Positions 37,229-45,600 of a DNA stretch of 64,000 nt are shown here, one piece after another. Every line of letters begins with the position of its first letter. Positions within the stretch are counted from its first letter, which is position 1. The translations under genes and the position numbers were made by a program. Source of the DNA: an uncultured Dehalococcoidia bacterium (GTDB lineage Bacteria; Chloroflexota; Dehalococcoidia; Lucifugimonadales; UBA3495); assembly GCA_951812535.1 (NCBI GenBank), contig CATOSK010000003.1:407001-471000 (forward strand), in the 5' to 3' direction. Under the pieces are notes generated by a model, which saw only the letters and a list, made by a program, of their open reading frames with translations, had not been told where the DNA came from and searched no databases.

Positions 37229-37861
37229 CTAAAAAAGTGGTAGTTGTTCAGATTGAGGGGATAGTTCGGCGGGAGGGGGCGCTGGGTCCTGAGGAGCGGA
37301 GGCATCGCCTTGACGCAACCGGTCCAGGATTGCAGGTATGGCCTGGAAGTCCTGGACAATGGTTTCCCGGTTCGCGGCGCGGTGCAGAGCCGCTGCCGGG
37401 TGCATCACGGGGTAGAGGTTCCGGAGGCCATGCCGGCGCAGCCGCCCCCGAGCGCGGCTGATGCTCTCGCCCGGGAAGAATCTGGCCAGGGAGAAGCGTC
37501 CCAGAGTGACGATGAGCAAAGGATCAATCAGCTCTATCTGGCGGTCCAGATACTTGCTGCAGGCCCGGATCTCGCCTGGCAGTGGGTCCCGGTTCTGGGG
37601 GGGCCTACACTTGACCATGTTGGCGATGAAAACATCCTCGCGGGTCAACCCGATGGACTCCAGCAGTTCCTCGAGGAACTGCCCCGCCGGGCCAACGAAG
37701 GGACGCCCCTGCCGGTCTTCCTGGTAACCGGGGCCCTCGCCGATGAACATTAATTCGGCATCGTGAGCGCCTTCCCCCGGCACACTGTTCGTCCGGCCCT
37801 GGTGCAGTTCGCAATCCGTGCAGCCCCGCACCAGGTGAGCGATTTCGCCGAGGGTGTCCAT
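37229..37861 (-). CDS. Type 4 uracil-DNA glycosylase
   Basis: A 210-residue family 4 enzyme that removes uracil from DNA. The motif GEGPGYQEDRQGRPFVGPAG is intact. The four iron-sulfur cysteines are visible: CTDC near the N-terminus, KCRPPQNRDP and RACSKYL in the middle. The late HPAAAL supplies the second active-site motif. I start at 37861 (MDTLGEIAHLV). The Pro-rich tail ends QLPLF, which resembles a clamp-binding (PIP-like) motif. Confidence 0.93.
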   Translation of the reverse strand: MDTLGEIAHLVRGCTDCELHQGRTNSVPGEGAHDAELMFIGEGPGYQEDRQGRPFVGPAGQFLEELLESIGLTREDVFIANMVKCRPPQNRDPLPGEIRACSKYLDRQIELIDPLLIVTLGRFSLARFFPGESISRARGRLRRHGLRNLYPVMHPAAALHRAANRETIVQDFQAIPAILDRLRQGDASAPQDPAPPPAELSPQSEQLPLF

Positions 37862-37965
37862 GCAGCTTCGTGTCCAGCTACAAGCGTACGGCAGCCAGGG
37901 GAGCCCATACATGGGCTTCCAATGGTGCCGACGGCGTATTCGCTGGGGCAGAGGGCAGCACAGGC

Positions 37966-38226
37966 TTACTCGTCAGTGACACCGTGTTCCTTCAGGTAGT
38001 TGACCGCATCCTGGAGGGTGGCAATGTTGCCGGCATCGTCGTCGGAGATTTCCACCGGGTTGTCGCCGGTGGAAAACTCTTCCTCGAAAGCCATGATCAA
38101 CTCGACCAGATCCAAAGAGTCAGCTCCGAGATCGTCCACAAAGGAGGATACTTCCTGGACTTCCTCTTCGTCCTTACCCAGTTTATCGACAACTATGTCC
38201 TTGACCCGTTCGTAGACAGTGGGCAA
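37966..38226 (-). CDS. acpP: Acyl carrier protein
   Basis: An 86-residue acidic protein carrying the phosphopantetheine site [18 protein letters not shown] with Ser near position 36. It supplies acyl chains to fatty acid synthesis. It belongs to a minus-strand fatty acid/ribosome gene run together with fabD and rpmF. No holo-ACP synthase is in the window. Confidence 0.95.
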   Translation of the reverse strand: MPTVYERVKDIVVDKLGKDEEEVQEVSSFVDDLGADSLDLVELIMAFEEEFSTGDNPVEISDDDAGNIATLQDAVNYLKEHGVTDE

Positions 38227-38256
38227 CTAGATTCCCCTTTCATGTGCAGATTGTCC

Positions 38257-38694
38257 CTACGGCAGTGCGCCGGATTCCAAGTCTCCAATTATCGATCCCA
38301 GCACTCCATTTACGAATCTCGCTGAGCTCTCGCTTCCAAACATCTTGGCCAACTCGATGCTCTCGTTGACCGCCGACCTGCGGGGAGTATCGTTGTGAAA
38401 CAGCAACTCGAACAGGGCGATGCGCAGGATATTGCGGTCGACAACGGCAAGTTGTTTAACCGGCCACGCTGGAGCGTATGAATGAATCAACATGTCCAAA
38501 TGGGGGAGACTGTTCCTCACGCCGTCCACGAGATCTTGAGCGAACCTGTCCGCGTCGCCGGGCAGCGGGTCTTCTTCGACCACCCACTCCCAGGGGACTT
38601 CGACTGGCCATTCCCTTACGTCCAGGGCGAAGAGGCACTGAAGCGTTGCCATTCTCGCTCTCCGTCTGGGGTCAACCCCGCCCGCAATGGTCAT
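38257..38694 (-). CDS. nusB: Transcription antitermination factor NusB
   Basis: A 145-residue helical protein that binds boxA RNA with S10 in rRNA antitermination. Conserved stretches are RRRARMATLQCLFALD at the start, and DRNILRIALFELLF, then SAVNESIELAKMFGSESSA with the closing FVNGVLGSI. It lies between fabD and acpP, both on the same strand. Confidence 0.94.
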   Translation of the reverse strand: MTIAGGVDPRRRARMATLQCLFALDVREWPVEVPWEWVVEEDPLPGDADRFAQDLVDGVRNSLPHLDMLIHSYAPAWPVKQLAVVDRNILRIALFELLFHNDTPRRSAVNESIELAKMFGSESSARFVNGVLGSIIGDLESGALP

Positions 38695-38721
38695 AGGTTA
38701 GCACAGCCTGGGCTGAGGGGG

Positions 38722-39681
38722 CTACACGATACCTTCGGACAACTTTTGAATGGAGTCAGGGTCGGAGAGGGTTGAAGCTTGAACACCACGCTCAATTCTC
38801 TTGATCAGGGCGGAAAGAACCCGGGACGGACCGAACTCGACAAACTGGGAAACGCCGGAGTCAACCATGAACCTGACCGAGTTGCGCCACTGGACACAGT
38901 GGCAAAGGCCGCTGATCAACTCGGTCCGGACCTGTTCCCCCGTCATCAGCGGCGAGCCGCTGACGTTGGCTATTATTGGCACCAACGGGTCGTGGAATTC
39001 GACGGACTGGACCGCCTCGGTCAATCCGTCCTGGGCTTGTCCCATCAACGAGGAATGGAAGGCCCCGCTGACGGACAATGGCACCGTTTTCCGCGCTCCC
39101 CTGGCCGTGGCCAGGTCCATGGCACGGGCTACGGCGATCTTCTCTCCGCTGATCACAATCTGGTCGTCAGAATTTATATTGGCCAACTCGACGCCGGTCT
39201 CCGCACAGATGTGTTCCAGCACGTCTTCAGCCAGACCCAGGACGGCGGCCATGCTTCCAGGATGGTCCAGCGAAGCCTGGTGCATCAGGCGGCCCCGCTC
39301 CCTCACCAGCTTCAGGCCGTCGGCGTAACTGATTACCCCGGCCACCACCAAAGATGTGTACTCGCCGAGGCTGTGCCCCGCAACCGCCGCTGGAGCCGGA
39401 GTGCGGTCGCCAAGAAACTCGCTCCACGCCCGCCAGCAGGCGATACTGACCGCCATGATGGCCGGCTGGGAATTGATCGTGTTCTGCAATTCGTCGGCGG
39501 GACCGTTGAAAATCAAGTCGGAAAGGTGGACTCCCAGGCTGTCGTCGGTTTCTTCGAAAACATCCCGCGCTGCCCTGGACGCGTCGAAGAGATCCTTGCC
39601 CATCCCTACGGACTGGGACCCCTGACCGGGAAAGACGTAAGAATACCGGGAAGTTTGGGAGATTTCGCCGGTTACAACCAT
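38722..39681 (-). CDS. fabD: Malonyl-CoA:ACP transacylase
   Basis: A 319-residue enzyme that loads malonyl groups onto ACP. The FPGQGSQSVGMGKDL start, the nucleophile motif GHSLGEYTSLV, the GAFHSSLM histidine motif and the late QFVEFGPSRVLSALIKR are all present. It could supply malonyl-ACP to fatty acid synthesis. The usual neighbours plsX, fabH and fabG are absent here. Confidence 0.95.
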   Translation of the reverse strand: MVVTGEISQTSRYSYVFPGQGSQSVGMGKDLFDASRAARDVFEETDDSLGVHLSDLIFNGPADELQNTINSQPAIMAVSIACWRAWSEFLGDRTPAPAAVAGHSLGEYTSLVVAGVISYADGLKLVRERGRLMHQASLDHPGSMAAVLGLAEDVLEHICAETGVELANINSDDQIVISGEKIAVARAMDLATARGARKTVPLSVSGAFHSSLMGQAQDGLTEAVQSVEFHDPLVPIIANVSGSPLMTGEQVRTELISGLCHCVQWRNSVRFMVDSGVSQFVEFGPSRVLSALIKRIERGVQASTLSDPDSIQKLSEGIV

Positions 39682-39840
39682 CTACCTATGATCCGCCGCA
39701 CGGCTGGAAACCCAAGACCCCGGATGGGCCGGCGTGTTATTGCCTGCAGCACCGATGCGACCCGTGCCCGCAACCCGGGCTAAGTGCGCCAACGTCATGG
39801 CAGCGTTCATCTTCAACCCCCCGTCCCCCAACACTCTTGG

Positions 39841-40023
39841 TTACCCCCGTACTGCAGACACCTCTCGTCCACGATAGTACCCGCAGCTTGGGCAGGCGGC
39901 ATGGGGCAACTTGGCAGACCGGCATCTGGAGCAGTAAGCCGGGTGCAGCGGCTTCAACTTGTAGGAAGTGAGGCGCCTTCCCCGGCGCGCTCGGGTAACT
40001 TTCTTGTTCGGTACAGCGCCCAT
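39841..40023 (-). CDS. rpmF: Ribosomal protein L32
   Basis: A 60-residue protein with MGAVPNKKVTRARRGRRLTS and two zinc-ribbon CxxC pairs (CSRC, CPSC). It lies eight bases after the DUF177 gene, the conserved yceD-rpmF pair, and about 160 bases before fabD. Confidence 0.95.
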   Translation of the reverse strand: MGAVPNKKVTRARRGRRLTSYKLKPLHPAYCSRCRSAKLPHAACPSCGYYRGREVSAVRG

Positions 40024-40031
40024 CTAGACTC

Positions 40032-40556
40032 CTAGTCATTGCCTGCCGATCCGAGCAGCGCGGCGAGTTTGCCCCAACGCGGGTCGACGCCGCCGCGGTC
40101 GCACTGGCAGTCCGTATCGTTCAGATTAATTCCGCAACCCTGGCACAAGCCCCGGCATTGCGGCCGGCACAAAGGCTTCAGCGGGGTATCCGTTAGGATA
40201 TATTGTCGCAGCATCTCGGACAATTCCAGATTGTGCGAGGCATCTATCCTAAGGGATTCGGCTCCATCGGGGACATTCAGCCGACGCCCGGTTTGAACGT
40301 CCACTATGGGGAAAAACTCCTCTTCAACGCTCAATGCTATCCCAAGTGAACATTCAGCGAGACATCTGGCGCAGCATATCCTGGTTTCAACAGAGAGTTT
40401 AGCCGTTACCAGGATTCCCTGGTGGGTCTTCATCAGCTGCAAAGGCCCGGACACACCATCAGCCAACCGGGCAACTCCAGTGAACGCTTCTTCGAGCCTG
40501 TAGTTCCTGGTGGAGCCGATCGGATCCTTCAGCAACTGCGCAACATTGTAATGCAT
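40032..40556 (-). CDS. DUF177 (YceD) protein, L32-associated
   Basis: A 174-residue DUF177 protein; the family is linked to 23S rRNA/large-subunit maturation and is nearly always upstream of rpmF, as here. A mid-protein CCARCLAEC and a C-terminal run of cysteines (CRPQCRGLCQGCGINL, then CQC) suggest metal binding. I start at the ATG 40556 (MHYNVAQLLKD); an upstream in-frame ATG at 40580 is possible. Confidence 0.88.
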   Translation of the reverse strand: MHYNVAQLLKDPIGSTRNYRLEEAFTGVARLADGVSGPLQLMKTHQGILVTAKLSVETRICCARCLAECSLGIALSVEEEFFPIVDVQTGRRLNVPDGAESLRIDASHNLELSEMLRQYILTDTPLKPLCRPQCRGLCQGCGINLNDTDCQCDRGGVDPRWGKLAALLGSAGND

Positions 40557-40617
40557 CGGTTTCAGCGTCAACCTTCCCACACGAACCGCATACCCGCCCG
40601 TTCAGTTGATTCGTAGG

Positions 40618-40648
40618 ATTATAAGAGAAGCGACCGCCGTGGTGTCAA
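40618..40648 (-). promoter_or_regulatory. Promoter of the DUF177-rpmF-fabD run
   Basis: On the minus strand a perfect TTGACA (40648-40643) and a perfect TATAAT (40623-40618) are separated by 19 bases, slightly long. Transcription would start about 50 bases before the DUF177 gene. Confidence 0.65.
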
Positions 40649-40728
40649 GGGTGTCCATCGCGTCAACATGCCGATTTCGCTCGTGGGACACCACCAACGG
40701 CGGCCCGGACAGCTTCATCCGGAACGTT

Positions 40729-40758
40729 TCGACAGTTTACCAATCGACAGTTTACCAA
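40729..40758. repeat. Perfect 15-bp tandem duplication
   Basis: TCGACAGTTTACCAA occurs twice head to tail in the gap between the mutase small subunit and the DUF177 promoter. It looks like a recent slippage or an operator pair. Confidence 0.8.
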
Positions 40759-40769
40759 CCGTTACACGG

Positions 40770-41183
40770 CTATACGGCGGTTGGCGCTCCATTGGATTGG
40801 ATGTATTCGACGATTTGCTGAGTGGAAGTCCCTGGTCCGAACACCGCGGAAACCCCCATTTGGGCCAGCGGTTCCCGGTCCTGCTCGGGAACGATACCTC
40901 CCAGGACAACAAGGACGTCATCCATGCCCTGGGAACGTAGCAACTCCACTATCCTGGGCACGATTTCCAAGTGAGCGCCGGAAAGTATGCTAAGGCCGAC
41001 CACGCCCACGTCTTCCTGGGCCGCCGCCTGAACGATCATTTCGGGCGTCTGCCGGATACCCGTGTAAATTACTTCCATCCCCGCGTCCCGCAGAGCACGG
41101 GCGATCACCTTGGCCCCCCTGTCGTGTCCATCCAATCCGGGCTTGGCGACCAAGACCCTGATCGGGTTTGCTTCTTGCGTCAT
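40770..41183 (-). CDS. Methylmalonyl-CoA mutase, B12-binding subunit
   Basis: A 137-residue cobalamin-binding Rossmann-like domain with the base-off/His-on motif [15 protein letters not shown], and the downstream blocks [18 protein letters not shown] and [12 protein letters not shown]. It matches the C-terminal B12 domain of mutases and is the expected partner of the large subunit at 24737-26395, 14 kb away and on the other strand. It would be active only as part of that complex. Confidence 0.93.
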   Translation of the reverse strand: MTQEANPIRVLVAKPGLDGHDRGAKVIARALRDAGMEVIYTGIRQTPEMIVQAAAQEDVGVVGLSILSGAHLEIVPRIVELLRSQGMDDVLVVLGGIVPEQDREPLAQMGVSAVFGPGTSTQQIVEYIQSNGAPTAV

Positions 41184-41291
41184 TTGGCGGTCTCAACCTG
41201 CCTGTTGTTGGGAAACTGGCGACATTTTACCGCAGCAGGCGGCCTGGAGGAAAATCCGGCGGGGGTGCTCAACTTGAGACACCTTCGCCGG

Positions 41292-41320
41292 GTGTTTTTT
41301 GGAGGACTGACTGCTATAAT
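41292..41320 (+). promoter_or_regulatory. Probable promoter of tRNA-Arg
   Basis: A perfect TATAAT at 41315-41320 lies upstream of the tRNA; the -35 region (GTGTTT) is poor. Transcription would start near 41327, 57 bases before the tRNA. Confidence 0.5.
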
Positions 41321-41383
41321 CTGCCGTGCCGTCCAGCCCCGCGTGAAAGCAGCGCGGTACCTTCCTAGACGATGCTCCAATGC

Positions 41384-41459
41384 GTCCCAGTAGCTCAGGG
41401 GAAAGAGCGGCTGCCTTCTAAGCAGCGGGTCGCGGGTTCGAATCCTGCCTGGGACGCCA
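41384..41459 (+). tRNA. tRNA-Arg (TCT)
   Basis: A cloverleaf with acceptor GTCCCAG/CTGGGAC, D stem GCTC/GAGC, anticodon stem GCTGC/GCAGC around CTTCTAA (TCT), T arm GCGGG-TTCGAAT-CCTGC, discriminator G and encoded CCA. Confidence 0.95.
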
Positions 41460-41690
41460 AGTGTGCTCCGTTTGAGCGCGATTTCGGGCCTTTTGGTCAA
41501 CGGCAACAGTCCAAGTGGCCCGTTTTTATCATCCCAAATGACCAGTCCGACACACTGCCTGTTTTCACCACCCGTCAGCTCCTCCCCGCTTCGCTTGCCT
41601 GCCAGACACTATTCCCAAGGGAGGCAAGCGCATACCATGACAAGCAGAAATATCTGGTGGAGAACCACCATGGCGCTAAAGACCCATTCG

Positions 41691-42237
41691 TAAACCGAAG
41701 CCAAGGTGGGTGTTCATTTCCCTGACACCGGGGATCGGGCGTAAGGTTTCACAGGAGTGACTCGGCCTTTGATTGCAGCACCGCCCGGCAAGGGCGCCGG
41801 ACCCCTTCTCTCCAGTGGGCCAGCCCCGTACAGGAAGCTGCCGACCTTCTCCTGTACCGCCTCCTTCAGTTCCTCCTGCTGCGCTTGACCAATGGCGTGG
41901 GGGACCCCCGGTCTGCTCGAAGATCAGGACTGCCGGCCCGCCCTCACCGAAGGCCGGCACCCAACGCCCGATGGGGTGCGGATCCAGCCCATTCGCCATG
42001 GCCGACGCGGCCCAGCCTCGAGCCGGTAGACAGCTGGCGTGCCAGCGTTCCCTCTCCCTTGGAGCAGGCTCCAGGATCATCCGCCGGTGCAACTGCTCGG
42101 CTTTGATCTCCCATCTACGAGATACTGCTCCATGCCTTTCACACCCATCAATTGCCCTTGGTATCCCCGCTTAGGCTCGCCCAGCCCTGACACCAATCCA
42201 ACCTGCCCACCTGCGTATTTCACCTCGGCTTTGGTTT
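41691..42237. mobile_element. Decayed IS630-type insertion element
   Basis: The 547-base segment starts TAAACCGAAGCCAAGGTGGG and ends with the reverse complement TAAACCAAAGCCGAGGTGAA, matching at 16 of the first 18 positions. TA at each end fits IS630/Tc1 target duplication. The interior holds a frameshifted piece of a transposase N-terminus. The full family is usually about 1 kb, so roughly half is missing. The ends match those of the small element at 23943-24089. Confidence 0.65.
41776..42092 (-). pseudogene. IS630-family transposase N-terminal fragment, frameshifted
   Basis: Read on the minus strand, one frame gives MANGLDPHPIGRWVPAFGEG followed by GPAVLIFEQTGGPP. This resembles the second helix-turn-helix of IS630 transposases. 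The continuation, AIGQAQQEELKEAVQEKVGS, is in a different frame, and the DDE catalytic domain is absent. So it is a relic and cannot make a transposase. Confidence 0.6.
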
Positions 42238-42561
42238 AGGGCTAAGTCGAATCAAGAGTGGCAGGGTTAGAGCCCGCGGAGTTTCGCTCGGGCATCACCG
42301 ACAGTGAAGCGCCGGTTAATGGCGTCCGCTACATGGTTGCGTGCTGACACACAGGCGTCCACCACTTTTCCAGGCGGTCTTCGCCGGCGTCGCGTCCTCG
42401 CAAGCACCCTGGGATAGAGTGAGCAGGGAGACTGTACCATGCAGCGCGTTTCAACAGCCCACAGCCATGTCAGCCCCACGGTCCGCCGCTTCAGTTTTTC
42501 TCAGCGGGTCATCCAAGAAGAGCCGGGGGGTTCAGGCAACTCGGTGGGTTCGGACTTGGCC
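42238..42561. other. Gap between the IS relic and the giant surface-protein gene
   Basis: About 320 bases. A 70-codon minus-strand frame (42267-42479) ends with a stretch that looks protein-like (NHVADAINRRFTVGDARAKL), but I cannot assign it and it may be another fragment of mobile DNA. No promoter or RNA gene is evident. Confidence 0.35.
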
Positions 42562-42596
42562 AAAAGGCGGATGGGAAGGCTTCGCCTCTCCCATCC
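42562..42596 (-). terminator. Intrinsic terminator of the surface-protein gene
   Basis: On the minus strand GGATGGGA pairs with TCCCATCC, with an inner AGGC/GCCT pairing, and is followed by GCCTTTTGG. It lies 26 bases after the stop of the giant gene. Confidence 0.8.
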
Positions 42597-42621
42597 TCAG
42601 ACCATAACAATCCGGCCCCTA

Positions 42622-45600
42622 TCAGGCGTAGCCCCGTTGGGCTTCCTCCTTCTTCCTCCTCCGCCTCCGCACCAGGAAGAAGATGGGCAGAAGAAGCAGC
42701 GCCAGACTGAGGGCTAACCAAAGCCCAAGGCCCGGCAGGGATAGGCCAGGACGGCCGTCCGGCACAAGCTGGGCGAACGTGGAGCCCGCCCCGGGGATGA
42801 TGTCGTCCTCCGACGATGCGTCCAAGGCCTTCCCGGTATCGTTTGCCGGGCGGATCGGCAGGCCAGAATCAACCCGTCCTACTTCCCGCCGTGCCAATTG
42901 CCGCTGGGGCGGGCGTATGTCGGAAACCAGAGACAGCCCCGGCGTGGGTTCCGGCGTAGGCGCAATCGTGGGTCCCGACTCGGACTGCGGCGCGACCGGG
43001 GGTGCTGGCGACACTGTGGGCGCCGGAGTGACCGGGGGTGCTGGCGACACTGTGGGTGCCGGAGTGACCGGGGGTACCGGCATGACCGTCGGAGTGGGCA
43101 TGGCCGGGGGTGCCGACACGACCGGGGGCCCCAGCGTGACCGGCGGCACCGGCGTGACCAGGGGCGCCGGCGTGACCAAGGGTGTCGGCGTGACCTGAGG
43201 CGTCGGCATGACCTGAGGCGTCGGCATGACCTGAGGCGTCGGCATGACCGTGGGTGCCGGCGTGACCGGGGGTGCCGGTGTCGGGAACGGGCTGCCACCA
43301 CCGCCACCCGGCGGACGCCGGGTGGGCGTCGGCGCGATCGTGGGACTCGGCGTGGGCGCAGGTGTCGGCGCGACCGTGGGATTCGGCGTAGGCCCGGGCG
43401 TCGGCGCGACCGTGGGACTCGGCGTGGGCGGGGGTCCTATTGAAGGCTCGTCCACCTTGGTCACGTTGACCGTGAGAGAGATGGTATCCGTGTGGCCGTG
43501 ACCGTCGTCCACGGTTACGGTCAAGGCGGTGTAGACCCGCTTGCTCTCGTAGTCCAGCGGCGCACTGGTGCGGAGCTGGCCGGTGCCGCTGTCCAGGGTG
43601 AAAGAGCCGGCGTCGTCCCCGCTCAGGGTGTATGTAAGCGAGTCGCCTTCCGCATCCGTCGCCGTGATGGGCGCGCCGATGGGCTGACCCGGCGGCGTGT
43701 TCTCCGCCACGGAGCGGACGGCCTTCTCGAGCTCGGTGAACACCGGCGGCGCGTCGTCGTCCCGGATGCTGACCTGCGCCAGGCGCTCATCAAGCTCGAC
43801 CAGGTTTGAGGATGGGACGGTCACCTCGCCCAGCTCTATCTGGAAGCTCTCCAGGTCCTCGTGCTCCTCGTCGTCCATGATGGTTATGCTGATGGACGCT
43901 GCAGTGTCTCCGGGCTGGAAGGTAACCGTGCCGGAGCTGGGTTCGTGCTCGTGTTCCAGTGACGGGGCATCCTGAACCGAGGCCCCTGATGATCCTCGTG
44001 CCCCATTCGAGGGAGCCAAATCAGGGGCACCCAGGCCTGCCTGACCGGCGGTGTGCCACGACACCGCGACCTCAACGTCCATGGATGAGGAGAGCGTGAC
44101 CGGCAGCTCCACGCTGGAACCCTCCTGAACCGGGTTTGGTGGCGCATGGATGGACACCATGACGGCGATTCCACCCCTGCCGGATTCCGACCAGCCGCTG
44201 CTGCCTCCAGAGTTTCGGGCCTGCACCTGCACCTCGTAGGTGATTCCGGCCTCTACGCCTCCAATCGCCGTGTCGGTGGCCGTGCCGTTGTGGGGATGCT
44301 GCGTCCAGTCGGCCTCACCATCGACGCGGTAGCGCACGTCGTAGCCGGTGATGGGCCGTTTGCCGCTGGTGTCCGGCTCCGTCCAGCCCACGTCCAGCGT
44401 GTCCGTAGGATTGTCCGCCGACTTGGTTACCGACGGCGCTTCCGGCGTCCGAGGTGGATGCACGTCGGTTACGTTGATCGTCAAGTTGGCTACCGCGGCC
44501 TGGCCCTGCACCGTCCAGTTCACCTTGCCGGTGTAGGAGTCCTTCGTATCGTGGTCCAGGGTTGCGCCCTGCTTCACTCTGATCTGGCCGGTAGCCGCGT
44601 CGATGACAAAGGCGTCAGTCGCCTCGCCCGTCAGGGTGTGGGTCAAAGCATCGTCGGTCTGATCGTCGCCGTCGTCGTAGGGCCTTCCCGCCACCGGTCT
44701 CCCCACCGCCGTTCCCGCAGGGGAGTTCTCGGAGATGCTCCGGGTCGGGTTCGCGACGGACGTGATGATAACGGTGCGATGGGTGTACCCACCGTATCCG
44801 TCAACCGCCCCATAGGTAACTGTTGCTTGGGCGGGGTTGACACCGGTGGTGCGAAGACGCTCTACGCCTTCAACCCGAGCCCATATGATGCCAGGGTAGG
44901 TCGAACTCGCCACGTATTTCAGCGTATCGCCGTCCGGGTCATCAGGAAAATATGTCGAAGCGTTGCTTGCTACCGTCGCACCCCATGGCATCGGCTGGTC
45001 GAACAGGAAGACGTTGCTTTTGTTCGGCGGCGTGTTGGCCGTCCCTTCGCCGGTGTCCGACCAGGGGCCGACACCCTCCTGGGTGGTGATGGCCCGCACC
45101 TGCGCCTCGTAGGTCACGCCCGGGTCCAGGCCCGGCAGGTTGAAGGTCGTCGCGGTCGCTCCCAGCGTGCCGCTGTAGGCAGTCCAGGCGTTTTCCGCTT
45201 GGCCGACGGCCACCTTGACGCGGTACTGCGCCTCGTAGCCGGTGATGGTCAGGCCGGTGGCTGTTGGGGCCGTCCAGGTCACGTCCAGCGCCGGGTCGGT
45301 CTCCTCGGAAAACTCGGTGCGGGTGACCGTGGGCGCGTTGGCAACGACGCCCGCCACGTCGGTCACGTTGATGGTCAGGTTGGCCTCGACGTCCTGACCG
45401 TTCACCGTCCATTCCACCTTGCCGGTGTAGGAACTCTTTGTCTCGTAGTCCAGGGTCGCGCCCTGCTTCACGCTGATCTGGCCGGTGGCCGCGTCGATGA
45501 CAAAGGCGTCAGTCGCCTCGCCGGTCAGGGTGTGGGTCAAAGCATCGTCGGTCTGATCGTCGCCGTCGTCGTAGGGCGCCCCTGCCACCGTTCTCCCCAC

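Noticed and set aside
41676..42092. Intact 138-codon protein in the IS630 relic
   Set aside because: The frame changes mid-domain and lacks the catalytic part; the similarity continues in another frame, so it is a decayed fragment.
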